A stretch of DNA of 64,000 nucleotides from Methylomonas aurea (GTDB taxonomy: Bacteria; Pseudomonadota; Gammaproteobacteria; Methylococcales; Methylomonadaceae), in assembly GCF_024505045.1 (NCBI RefSeq), contig NZ_JANIBM010000002.1, positions 62,001 through 126,000 of the forward strand. Reading direction: 5' to 3'. The notes under the pieces are model-generated. The model was not told the DNA's origin, ran no database searches, and saw only the letters and a list, made by a program, of their open reading frames with translations. The number at the start of each line of letters is the position of its first letter. Position 1 is the first letter of the stretch. This document shows positions 19,872 through 28,203 of the stretch, piece after piece. A program made the position numbers and the translations under genes.

Positions 19872-21659
19872 ATGAAGCGGATTGCCCTGTTAATGTTGGC
19901 CCTGTCGTTGATGCCCGGATTGGCGCAAGCCTGGTGGAACGACGACTGGGGTTATCGCAAGAAAATCACGATCGACGCGCAGCAGTTGCAGCAAAGCGGC
20001 GTCAAGCCGGTGGCCGAAGGCTTGGTGCCGGTGCGGCTGCATACCGGCAATTTCGGTTTCTTTGCCGATCTGGCCGAGAACGGCAAGGATTTGCGGTTTT
20101 TGGCGGCCGACGACAAGACGCCGTTGAAGTACTTCATCGAGAAAATCGATACACTCAACGAGATGGCCCTGATCTGGGTCAAGCTGCCCAAAGATATCGC
20201 CTCGGCCGACGAGGCGATGTTCTGGATGTATTACGGTAACCCGAAGGCGGTCGACGCCCAGGACGGCGCCGGCATTTTCGACGTGGCCCAGGCCGTGGCT
20301 TACCACTTCGACGCCGATGCGGTCAAAGACGCCACGGCTTACGCCAACCAGCCGGCCGCTGCGACCTCGACCCGAATCGAAGGCGGTGCCGTCGGTGACG
20401 CCGGTGCGTTTAACGGCAGCCAGGCGGTGAAGATCGCCGCGACCCCGGCCTTGCCAATGGCGGTCGAGTTCGGTTGGACCGTGTCGGCCTGGGTCAAGAT
20501 CGACCAAGCTCAAACCGATGGCGTGATCTTTCAGCGCGACGGCCTGACGCTGTCCGTTAGAGGCCAGACGCCGGTATTGGACGTTAACCGTAAGGAATTG
20601 GTCAGCCCGAACGATCTGAATCTGGCGACCTGGCAATTCCTGGCGGTTAGCGCCAGCAAGGAAGGTTTTACTTTGTTCGTCGACGGCAAGCCGATGGGCG
20701 TGTTGCCGGCCAGCGTGCCAACTCTACTCGGCGACAGCAGCATCGGCGCGGCGGTGGACGGTTCCCGCGGCTTTGCCGGCGCGATCGACGAATTCGGTAT
20801 CGCCAAGGTCACCCGCGACCAAAATTATTTGCAATTCGCCGCGCTGATGCAGGGCCAGTCTTCGGCGTTGTTGAACTACGGCGAGGACAGCACGCCGGAC
20901 AGCGAAGAGGGCGGCGAATCTTATCTGATGGCGACGCTGGACAACGTCACGGTGGACGGTTGGGTCATCATCGGCATTCTGGCGGTGATGTTCGCCATCA
21001 GTACCCTGGTGATGGTCAGCAAGGCTATCGTACTGAATCGGACCCGGCGCGAGAACCGCAAATTCGAGGAAGCCTTCAGCCGCTTGGGCGTCAGCAATAT
21101 CGCCAATCTGGACCATCAGGACGAAGAAGGTCAGGAGGATTACGACGAATCGCCGCTGTTGTTATCGCTGACCGGAAACCACGCCGAGTTCGCCGGTTCG
21201 TCGATCTACCGCATCTACCATATCGGCGTCCAGGAAATGAATAAACGTCTGGCCAAGGGCGTCGGCGCTGACGCCCACGACCAAGCCTTGTCTGCGCAAG
21301 CCTTGAATGCGGTGAAGGCGTCGATGGACGGCGTGTTGGTGCGGGAACTGCAAAAGTTGAATTCGCAAATGGTGCTATTGACCATCGCCATTTCCGGCGG
21401 ACCTTTCCTCGGGCTGCTGGGTACCGTGGTCGGGGTCATGATCACCTTCGCCGCGATTGCCGCCAGCGGCGAGGTCAACGTCAACGCGATTGCGCCCGGT
21501 ATCGCCGCGGCGTTGGCTGCTACCGTCGCCGGTCTCGGCGTCGCGATTCCGGCGCTGTTCGGCTACAACTACTTGGGCAGCCAAATCAAAATGGTCACCG
21601 CCGACATGCAGGTGTTCGTCGACGAATTCATCGCCAAACTCGCCGAACAGCATAGCTGA
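19872..21659 (+). CDS. DUF2341-LamG-ExbB/TolQ fusion: proton channel with extracytoplasmic domain, copy 1
   Basis: 595 residues from the ATG at 19872 (GAGAGAG upstream); a TTG four codons earlier is unlikely. A signal peptide (residues 1-20) is followed by WWNDDWGYRKKI and a DUF2341-type domain (about 20-130), then a LamG/concanavalin-like fold (about 175-325, with GWTVSAWVKI and a strand pattern ending IDEFGI). The first transmembrane helix is at about 363-386. A cytoplasmic segment (390-498) leads to the MotA/TolQ/ExbB core (about 500-590), with GGPFLGLLGTVVGVMITF and the last helix pair ending ALFGYNYL. ExbB-type proteins couple proton flow to TonB. Here the channel carries a periplasmic, possibly glycan-binding, domain. 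exbD, tonB and a porin gene follow in order. Confidence 0.88.
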   Translation: MKRIALLMLALSLMPGLAQAWWNDDWGYRKKITIDAQQLQQSGVKPVAEGLVPVRLHTGNFGFFADLAENGKDLRFLAADDKTPLKYFIEKIDTLNEMALIWVKLPKDIASADEAMFWMYYGNPKAVDAQDGAGIFDVAQAVAYHFDADAVKDATAYANQPAAATSTRIEGGAVGDAGAFNGSQAVKIAATPALPMAVEFGWTVSAWVKIDQAQTDGVIFQRDGLTLSVRGQTPVLDVNRKELVSPNDLNLATWQFLAVSASKEGFTLFVDGKPMGVLPASVPTLLGDSSIGAAVDGSRGFAGAIDEFGIAKVTRDQNYLQFAALMQGQSSALLNYGEDSTPDSEEGGESYLMATLDNVTVDGWVIIGILAVMFAISTLVMVSKAIVLNRTRRENRKFEEAFSRLGVSNIANLDHQDEEGQEDYDESPLLLSLTGNHAEFAGSSIYRIYHIGVQEMNKRLAKGVGADAHDQALSAQALNAVKASMDGVLVRELQKLNSQMVLLTIAISGGPFLGLLGTVVGVMITFAAIAASGEVNVNAIAPGIAAALAATVAGLGVAIPALFGYNYLGSQIKMVTADMQVFVDEFIAKLAEQHS

Positions 21660-21747
21660 TACCGCCAATTCGTAGCATACGCAGCGCCTACCTGGCGGAC
21701 ATCTGCCGGTAAGTGCCGCGCAAGCTACGCAATCACGAGAATATTCA

Positions 21748-22152
21748 ATGAAAGTTCAAGAAGAAAACGCCGCATACGACGAAATCAACGTCACGCCGAT
21801 GCTGGACCTGGCTTACGTGTTATTGGTGGTGTTCATCCTGATGACCACTGCCGCGGTGCAGGGCGTCCAGGTCAATCTGCCCAAGGCCAGCAACACGCCG
21901 AGTTTGTCCAAACCGCAAACCAAGGCCATCACCGTCACTGCCGACGGCACCATTTTTCTGGATACGTTTCCGGTGACGATGGAGCAGCTGGAATCGACCC
22001 TGCTGCAATACAAGGCGGCGAATCCGGAATTGCCGGTGGTGGTCAAGGGCGATGCCACGGTGCAATACCAGAGCGTGGTCGACATTCTGGCCTTGCTGGG
22101 CCGATTGGAAATCACCCAGGTCGGTTTGGTGACGCAAAATCTGGTCAAGTAA
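21748..22152 (+). CDS. exbD: ExbD/TolR-family biopolymer transport protein, copy 1
   Basis: 134 residues. A short cytoplasmic N-terminus is followed by a single membrane helix, with the essential protonatable Asp at residue 20 in INVTPMLDLAYVLL. A periplasmic TolR/ExbD domain follows (about 45-134), ending VGLVTQNLVK. With the ExbB-type protein upstream it forms a proton-driven stator-like complex in the inner membrane. The 88-base gap to exbB is the longest spacing before tonB; tonB follows after 10 bases. The paralogue at 45369-45773 is very similar. Confidence 0.93.
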   Translation: MKVQEENAAYDEINVTPMLDLAYVLLVVFILMTTAAVQGVQVNLPKASNTPSLSKPQTKAITVTADGTIFLDTFPVTMEQLESTLLQYKAANPELPVVVKGDATVQYQSVVDILALLGRLEITQVGLVTQNLVK

Positions 22153-22162
22153 AGCAAGTGCC

Positions 22163-22825
22163 ATGTCCAGACCCAAACATTTCCGGGTGTACATCCCGCG
22201 CATCGTCGGCGCGCTCTTGGCCGGTTTGGCGATTTTTTACATCGTCAAAATCATAATGGATTTTATCGATAAAAAGCCGACGAAAACCGAAAAGAAAATC
22301 CAGCCGATCACGTTGCTGAAACCGCCGCCGCCACCTCCGCCGCCGCCGAAAGTGGAGAAGCCGCCCGAGCCGGAAATCAAGGAAAAAATCAAGGAACCGG
22401 AGCCGGAACCCGAGCCTGAACCGGAACCCGAGCCGGAACAGGCGCCGCCGCGCGATTTGGGGCTGGACGCCGAAGGCGCGGCCGGTTCCGACGGTTTCGG
22501 CTTGGCGGCGCGCAAGGGCGGTACCGGCCTGTTCGGCGGCGGCAGCGGCAATCCTTACGCTTGGTATGGCGGCCTGATCAAGAATGGCATTGCCAATCTG
22601 CTGGGCAACCACGAGGAACTGCGGCGCAAGGGCTATACCGCCATCGTCAAGGTCTGGTTGAAGGCCGACGGCGCCGTGGAGCGGATCGAATTGGCCAAGG
22701 GCAGCAACGACGCCGAAATCGACGAACTGTTGAGCCGTTTGCTGAACAAGTTCGACCGGGTCGCGGAACCGCCGCCGCCCGGCATGCAGCAACCGGTCAA
22801 ATTGAAGATTTCATCGAGAATTTAA
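22163..22825 (+). CDS. TonB-family energy transducer, copy 1
   Basis: 220 residues. An N-terminal membrane anchor (about 12-33) is followed by a polyproline run (about 53-62), an alternating Glu-Pro stretch (about 78-93) that can span the periplasm, and a TonB C-terminal domain (about 155-220, YTAIVKVWLKADGAVERIEL). Between the linker and that domain is a conserved block, GSDGFGLAARKGG, also present in copy 2 and not typical of classical TonB. It should transmit force from the ExbB/ExbD complex to an outer-membrane partner. No TonB-dependent receptor is encoded in the window; the next gene, 21 bases on, is a porin-like protein. Confidence 0.88.
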   Translation: MSRPKHFRVYIPRIVGALLAGLAIFYIVKIIMDFIDKKPTKTEKKIQPITLLKPPPPPPPPPKVEKPPEPEIKEKIKEPEPEPEPEPEPEPEQAPPRDLGLDAEGAAGSDGFGLAARKGGTGLFGGGSGNPYAWYGGLIKNGIANLLGNHEELRRKGYTAIVKVWLKADGAVERIELAKGSNDAEIDELLSRLLNKFDRVAEPPPPGMQQPVKLKISSRI

Positions 22826-22846
22826 AACCATAGGTAGAACAAAACA

Positions 22847-24541
22847 ATGGCGAACAAAACACGGCTGATGGCCTTGGCGCTGTCGGGGGTGATCGGCAGC
22901 GTCCAGGCCGGCGAGAAGGAAGAATTGCTGAAGCTGCGCAACACCACCACCAATTTGATCAAGCAATTGGTGAAGCAGGGCATTTTGACCGACAAGGCGG
23001 CCAACGAAATGATCAAGCAGGCCGAAGTCGAGGCCGGCCAGCAGGCCGCCGCCGCCAAAGCCGCCGGCGAGAAGGAGACCGTGCCGGCCGATGAAGTGCG
23101 GGTGGCTTACGTGCCGGATTTCGTCAAGGACGAAATTCGCCAGCAAGTGCGCAGCGAACTGCGCGAAGAAGTGGTCGGCGACGTGATGCAAAAAGCCAAG
23201 AACGAACAATGGGGCTTGCCGAATGCGTTGCCGGAATGGACCCGCAAGTTCAAATTGTCCGGCGATTTGCGCTTGCGCTCGCAGCACGATTACCAGGCGC
23301 CGGACAATATTCCTAACTCCTATCTGGATTACCAGGCCATCAACAATGCCGGCGGCGTGACCAATGCCGGTCTGGATGCGTTTTACAACACCACAGAAGA
23401 CCGCCAGCGTTTCCGGGAAAGGTTGCGGATCGGCATCGATGCCAACGTCACCGACAACTTGAAAGCCGGCGTCAGGCTGGCGACCGGCAACCAGCGCGAT
23501 CCGGTATCGACCAACCAGGATCTGGCCAACTACGGCAACCGTTACGATTTCACGGTCGACCGCGCCTATCTGCAATACGATGCGATCGACGACAACAAAT
23601 TCAAATGGCTGACGCTAAGCGGCGGCCGGATCAAGAGTCCATGGTATACCGGCGGCGGCGAATTCACCGGCGGTAGCGAGTTGCTGTGGGATGTCGATTT
23701 GTCGTTCGAGGGTTTCGCGGCGACATGGCGCCACCACTTGGGCGATTCCGGCAGATTGATGGATGCGGGAGACCAGAGCCACCAGGCTTATCTGACGGTC
23801 GGCGCGTTTCCGTTACAGGAAAGCAGTTTCAGCAGCGACAAGTGGCTGATCGGCGGCCAGGCCGGCATGGATTGGGCCTTCACCAATCAGGATAATTTGA
23901 AGTTGGGTGTGGCCTATTACGATTACGTCAACCTGCAGGCCAAGCAAAATACCACCGCATCCGGCACCTGCGAAACCAACAATCGGGCCAATACCGCCTC
24001 GCGGCCGGAATTCATGCAGGGCGGCAATACTTTGGCGACTATCTGCAAGGAAGGTACCCGGCTGGCGCCCGGCACGTTGCCGGCCATGGTCGGGTTGGCG
24101 TCGGATTTCAACATCGTCAATATCAATGCCTCGTACGATATGGCCTTGTTCGCTCCGTACCATCTGCGCTTCAGCGGCGATTACGCCAAGAACATCGGCT
24201 TCGACGCACAGGAAGTCAGCCGCTTGTACGGCTCCCCGGTTGAAGCCAAGACCACGGCCTGGCAGTTCCGCGCCGATTTCGGTTGGCCCAAAGCCGAAGT
24301 GGCCGGCCACTGGAACGTATTCGCCGCCTATAAATACGTCGGCCGCGACGCGGTGCTGGATGCGTTTACCGATTCCGACTTTCATTTGGGCGGCACCAAC
24401 TTTAAAGGCTGGTTCATCGGCGGCAACTACGGTTTGATGAAAAACGTCTGGTTGACCGGACGCTGGCTGACGGCCGATATGATCAGCGGCCCGACCTGGG
24501 GCGTCGACGTTTTGCAAATGGATATCAACACCCAGTTCTAG
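22847..24541 (+). CDS. Porin_5-type putative outer-membrane porin, copy 1
   Basis: 564 residues with a signal peptide ending near SVQA (residue 21). A helical periplasmic N-terminal region (22-130) includes a coiled-coil-prone segment and a conserved block (about 84-131) built around VAYVPDFVKDEIRQQVR and ending GLPNALPEW. The remaining ~430 residues are a beta-barrel with alternating aromatic strands, ending MDINTQF with the usual terminal Phe. The 'putative porin' (Porin_5) family fits in length and layout. The substrate is unknown. Its place directly after tonB, repeated in copy 2, makes it the best candidate outer-membrane partner of this TonB. Confidence 0.82.
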   Translation: MANKTRLMALALSGVIGSVQAGEKEELLKLRNTTTNLIKQLVKQGILTDKAANEMIKQAEVEAGQQAAAAKAAGEKETVPADEVRVAYVPDFVKDEIRQQVRSELREEVVGDVMQKAKNEQWGLPNALPEWTRKFKLSGDLRLRSQHDYQAPDNIPNSYLDYQAINNAGGVTNAGLDAFYNTTEDRQRFRERLRIGIDANVTDNLKAGVRLATGNQRDPVSTNQDLANYGNRYDFTVDRAYLQYDAIDDNKFKWLTLSGGRIKSPWYTGGGEFTGGSELLWDVDLSFEGFAATWRHHLGDSGRLMDAGDQSHQAYLTVGAFPLQESSFSSDKWLIGGQAGMDWAFTNQDNLKLGVAYYDYVNLQAKQNTTASGTCETNNRANTASRPEFMQGGNTLATICKEGTRLAPGTLPAMVGLASDFNIVNINASYDMALFAPYHLRFSGDYAKNIGFDAQEVSRLYGSPVEAKTTAWQFRADFGWPKAEVAGHWNVFAAYKYVGRDAVLDAFTDSDFHLGGTNFKGWFIGGNYGLMKNVWLTGRWLTADMISGPTWGVDVLQMDINTQF

Positions 24542-24554
24542 GCGAGGAGGCGAC

Positions 24555-25226
24555 ATGAAACGGCACCACATTGCCGGACGTATACCGGCAGGATTGTTGC
24601 TGGCCCTGGCGGTTTCGGCGGCGGTTTCGGCGGCGGTTTCGGCGGCGCCGCGCGAGGCCGGCAAGGACAGCGGCGCGGTATTGAAGTTGCAGGGCATGGT
24701 GAAAAGTCTGACCGCCGAGCGCGACGCGGCCAAGGCCGAAACCGCCAAACTGAACGAGCAGCTCAAGCAGTTCGAACAACTGAAGAAAGACCATGCCGCC
24801 GCCGTCGCGGCCAAGGAACAACTCGGCAGCGAATTGTCGGCCCAGCGCAACGCCGCCGGCGAAGTGCGCGAACGTCTGGAAAAATCCAACGCCCGCTTGC
24901 AGGAAGCCTTCGAAAAAAACCGGGAGGCCAATCAGGCCAAAACCGATTTGGCCGGGCAACTGGCGGCGTTGAAAAGCAAACAGCAAGCCACCGAGCAACA
25001 GCTAAGCGTTTGCGGCGACCATAACCTGAAGCTGTATGAAGCCGGAAAGGACTTGCTGCAGCGCTACCAGAACAAGGGCGCGCTGTCCGGTTTGCTGGAG
25101 CAGGAAGCGCTGTTGCAGTTCAATAGCGTGGAAATGGAAAACCTCGTCCAGGAATACGAAGATAAATTGCGTGCCGGCAAGCTGGCGGAACAATCCGCCG
25201 CCGAAACCGGCAATCCCGTCCAATAG
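24555..25226 (+). CDS. Secreted coiled-coil protein, copy 1
   Basis: 223 residues with AGGAGG-like ribosome site directly upstream and only 13 bases after the porin stop. The signal peptide contains three tandem AVSA units encoded by a 12-bp repeat. Residues about 45-150 form a long heptad coiled coil (LTAERDAAKAETAKLNEQLK and onwards), followed by a short conserved-looking tail with one Cys. It probably bridges or scaffolds envelope components in the periplasm. The corresponding gene in copy 2 (49127-49933) has the same plan but is longer. No enzymatic motif is seen. Confidence 0.75.
   Translation: MKRHHIAGRIPAGLLLALAVSAAVSAAVSAAPREAGKDSGAVLKLQGMVKSLTAERDAAKAETAKLNEQLKQFEQLKKDHAAAVAAKEQLGSELSAQRNAAGEVRERLEKSNARLQEAFEKNREANQAKTDLAGQLAALKSKQQATEQQLSVCGDHNLKLYEAGKDLLQRYQNKGALSGLLEQEALLQFNSVEMENLVQEYEDKLRAGKLAEQSAAETGNPVQ
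24609..24644 (+). repeat. Three tandem 12-bp units inside a signal peptide
   Basis: GCGGTTTCGGCG occurs three times in succession, giving repeated AVSA in the hydrophobic core of the signal peptide. Unit gain or loss would keep the frame and change core length by four residues. Confidence 0.85.
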
Positions 25227-25396
25227 CCCTACGCGGCGCCGGGGGTGCGGCGACATGTCGCACCTGTTTGCCGGCCAAATTCCCGAAGCGGGTACCAGTT
25301 TGGCCGCGCAAATAAGTTAAAATCGGCCAGGCAGCGTTTTTAAAGCAGCTAAGGAATCGCTGATCGAATGTCCGCGTCGCCTGCAGCACTGCGACA

Positions 25397-25424
25397 TTGT
25401 CGATGTAAGATCTTGATTTATAAG
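25397..25424 (+). promoter_or_regulatory. Candidate sigma-70 promoter for the TPR lipoprotein
   Basis: TTGTCG (-35) and TATAAG (-10) are separated by 16 bases, about 90 bases before the TPR start. The 289-base gap after the coiled-coil gene supports a separate promoter here. Confidence 0.35.
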
Positions 25425-25515
25425 ATCCCGCGCAGGATTGCCGCGGCAGGTCTGCAATCGCCAGCTTCGACCGGCGCGTCCGAAACAACCACACGCAAGA
25501 ATCATCGAGATACTC

Positions 25516-27900
25516 ATGACAACACATAAATTTTTAAAGAATCTGGGCATTGTTGTTTTGACGACCGGATTGGTAGCCTGTAACGGCGCCGAGGAACGGA
25601 AAGCGAAATACATGGAAGAGGGTAAGCAGTTGTTTCAAGCGGGCGATTACGAGAAAGCCCAATTGGCCTTTAAAAACGTTCTGCAAATCGATCCGAAAGA
25701 CGCCGAGAGCCGGTTCCAAATGGCCGAAGCGTTGAGCAAGCAAGGCAAAATCGAAGCGGCCTTCAAGGAGTACAGTTCCGTCGTTGCCAGCAACGAAAAC
25801 CACGTTATGGCGCGGGTGCGGGTCGGCCAGTTGCTGCTGCTGAACCGGATGGTCGACGATGCCGAGAAAATGGCCGGCGAAGCGTTGGCGAAGGAACCCG
25901 ACAACGTCGAGGCGCTGGTGTTGCTGGCCGGCGTGCAATCGGCCAAGAACAATAACGACGGCGCCATCGCCTCGGTCGAGCGCGCGTTGAAACAAAGCCC
26001 GGACGACGTGCCGGCCACGTTGATGATGGCGTCGATCCAAACCCGGCTGGATAAAACCGACCAGGCCATTGCCATGTTGCAACAGGCCATCGCCAAAAAA
26101 GCCGACAATGTGCCGCTGCGCAGCATGTTGGCCGGCCTCTATGCCAAATCCAAACAAGCGGCCGAAGCGGAAAGTACCTTGGCCGAGATCGTCAAGATCG
26201 AACCGCAGCAACTGCAGCATTACCGCAGCCTGGCGCTGTTCCAAATCAGTACCCAGCAAGTCGACAAGGCCGAGGCGACCTTACGCAACGCCGTCGCACA
26301 AATGCCGGACAACGATACTGCAAAAACCTATCTGATCGATTTTCTGATGGAAAAACGCAGTCCGGAAGTGGCAATTGCCGAGCTGTTGCCGATGATCGAG
26401 CAAAAACCGGATGCCTACGAATTGAAATTCAAACTGGCCAACATCCATCTGGCCAAGAAAGAATTCGATAAGACCGAAGCCACTTTGAAAGAGATTGTCG
26501 ACCGCGACAAGTTGGGTCCGAACGGTATCACCGCCCGCAATAAACTGGCGGCCCTGTATGCCTTGACCAAACGCGGCGACGAAGCCAAAGGCCTGATCAA
26601 GGAAGTGCTGGAGAACAATCCGCGCGATGCCGAGGCATTGACCATGCGCGGCCAGTTCGCGTTGGCGGAAAACCGGATTCCGGACGCAATCGCCGATTTC
26701 CGCGCGGTGCTGGTCGACCAGCCCAACAACACCGGCGTGTTGAAAATGCTGGCGGCGGCGCACCTGCGTAACAACGAAGACGAACTGGCGCGCGAAAACA
26801 TGGAAAAAGTCGTGTCGCTGGCCCCGGCCGACGAAACCGCGCAACTGGATTTGGTCGGCCTGTTCTTGAAAAGCAACAAGCCCGAGCAAGCCAAACAGCA
26901 GTTGGAAACCTTGCTGAAAGCCAATCCGAAAAGCCTGAAGGGTCTGGAAGCCTTGTTCAAGCTGGAAGTGACGCAAAAACATTGGGACAAGGCCCAAGCC
27001 GCGGCCAAGCAGGTTCAGGAGTTGAACGACAAGGACGCTACCGGTTTTTACATGTCCGGTTTGGCCTACCAAGCGGAAAACAAGCTGGCGGAAAGCGTGG
27101 AAGCCTTCCAAAAGGCGCTGGAACGTAAACCCGATGCGGTGGAACCGTTGACCGAAATGGTAAAAAGCTACTTGGTGCTGAAGCAATCGGACAAGGCCCT
27201 GGCCAAGTTGCAACAGGTGGTCAAACAACAGCCGGACCATTTCGTCGCCTACAACCTGATCGGCGGCGCCTATCTGAACGAGCAAAAGTTCGCCGAAGCC
27301 AAAGCCGCTTACCAAAAGGCGCAATCGATCAAACCCGACTGGTACAGCCCGTACCGCAACCTGGCCTTGATCGAACTGGCGCAAAAGAACAAAGCCGGAG
27401 CGATCGATATTTATAAAAAAGGTATCGAGAAAACCGGCGGCGCGATGGAGCTGGTCGACGATCTGGCCCGTTTGTACCACCGCGAAGGCCAGAACCAGGA
27501 AGTGTTGGCCCTGTACGAAGCCTCTTATAAACAGCATCCGGATTCGGCCGTTGCCGTTAACAATCTCGCCAGCTACCTGTCGGATTTTGCTGCGACGCCG
27601 GAAAATCTGGAACGGGCGGCGAAACTGGCCGAACCGCTGCTGAAAACCAACAACCCGAACATGCTGGATACCGTGGCCTGGATCGCTTACAAGCAGGGCA
27701 ATTACGACAAGGCCAAGGAAATCATGACCAAAGCGATCGAACGCGACGCGCAATCGCCGATCAGCAACTACCACATGGGCATGATTTATTACAAACAAAA
27801 CGACCCGGTCAAAGCCCGCGAGTATCTGCAAAAAGCGGTGGACAAAAAAGTCGAGTTCGACGGCTTGGCCGAAGCCAAGGAAGTGCTCGGCAAGTTATAA
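25516..27900 (+). CDS. prsT: TPR-repeat lipoprotein, PrsT-like (PEP-CTERM-associated)
   Basis: 794 residues from the ATG at 25516. It is a lipoprotein: the signal peptide ends LVAC with the lipidated Cys at residue 22; the longer upstream frame would bury this signal. The mature protein is almost entirely tetratricopeptide repeats (about 20), starting KYMEEGKQLFQAGDYEKAQL and ending with a final repeat near DPVKAREYLQKAV. Length and layout resemble the PEP-CTERM system TPR protein PrsT, which accompanies exosortase loci. It probably acts in the periplasm at the outer or inner membrane as an assembly scaffold for surface polymer or protein export. It has no counterpart in copy 2. A strong terminator follows. 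Confidence 0.75.
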   Translation: MTTHKFLKNLGIVVLTTGLVACNGAEERKAKYMEEGKQLFQAGDYEKAQLAFKNVLQIDPKDAESRFQMAEALSKQGKIEAAFKEYSSVVASNENHVMARVRVGQLLLLNRMVDDAEKMAGEALAKEPDNVEALVLLAGVQSAKNNNDGAIASVERALKQSPDDVPATLMMASIQTRLDKTDQAIAMLQQAIAKKADNVPLRSMLAGLYAKSKQAAEAESTLAEIVKIEPQQLQHYRSLALFQISTQQVDKAEATLRNAVAQMPDNDTAKTYLIDFLMEKRSPEVAIAELLPMIEQKPDAYELKFKLANIHLAKKEFDKTEATLKEIVDRDKLGPNGITARNKLAALYALTKRGDEAKGLIKEVLENNPRDAEALTMRGQFALAENRIPDAIADFRAVLVDQPNNTGVLKMLAAAHLRNNEDELARENMEKVVSLAPADETAQLDLVGLFLKSNKPEQAKQQLETLLKANPKSLKGLEALFKLEVTQKHWDKAQAAAKQVQELNDKDATGFYMSGLAYQAENKLAESVEAFQKALERKPDAVEPLTEMVKSYLVLKQSDKALAKLQQVVKQQPDHFVAYNLIGGAYLNEQKFAEAKAAYQKAQSIKPDWYSPYRNLALIELAQKNKAGAIDIYKKGIEKTGGAMELVDDLARLYHREGQNQEVLALYEASYKQHPDSAVAVNNLASYLSDFAATPENLERAAKLAEPLLKTNNPNMLDTVAWIAYKQGNYDKAKEIMTKAIERDAQSPISNYHMGMIYYKQNDPVKAREYLQKAVDKKVEFDGLAEAKEVLGKL

Positions 27901-27926
27901 CCTGAACCGCTTGCCGGAGCCGAAAA

Positions 27927-27957
27927 GCGCCGTCCCATTGGGGCGGCGTTTTTTTTT
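27927..27957 (+). terminator. Intrinsic terminator after the TPR gene
   Basis: GCGCCG-TCCC and GGGG-CGGCG pair around ATT, followed by nine T residues. It ends copy 1. Confidence 0.9.
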
Positions 27958-28139
27958 GCCCGTTGAATAATTGCTGTTACGTCGGGTTTTGGAAACGTCG
28001 ATGCAGAAGCGAGGTAATAGTTGGACGAGGTGTCGCGTGCGCCGATAGCGCAAAACGTGCTGCCGGCATGTTGCGGCATTGGTCGATTCGAAACAGATAA
28101 CCAGGCGCCGCCGCCAAGGTTTTGCCCACTCGGGCCCGG

Positions 28140-28167
28140 AAAAAAGATTCCCGCAACAGCGGGAATC
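28140..28167 (-). terminator. Intrinsic terminator for the rhodanese-like gene
   Basis: On the minus strand GATTCCCGC pairs perfectly with GCGGGAATC around a four-base loop, followed by six T residues. It lies about 40 bases past the stop codon. Confidence 0.85.
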
Positions 28168-28203
28168 CGTAGGCATATCGAAAAAGCGCCCGGTCGGTTT
28201 GGT

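Noticed and set aside
22330-22440. Pro and Glu-Pro runs in tonB as a contingency repeat
   Set aside because: The codons are mixed (CCG, CCA, CCT; GAG, GAA), so slippage is unlikely; this is the normal TonB periplasmic linker.
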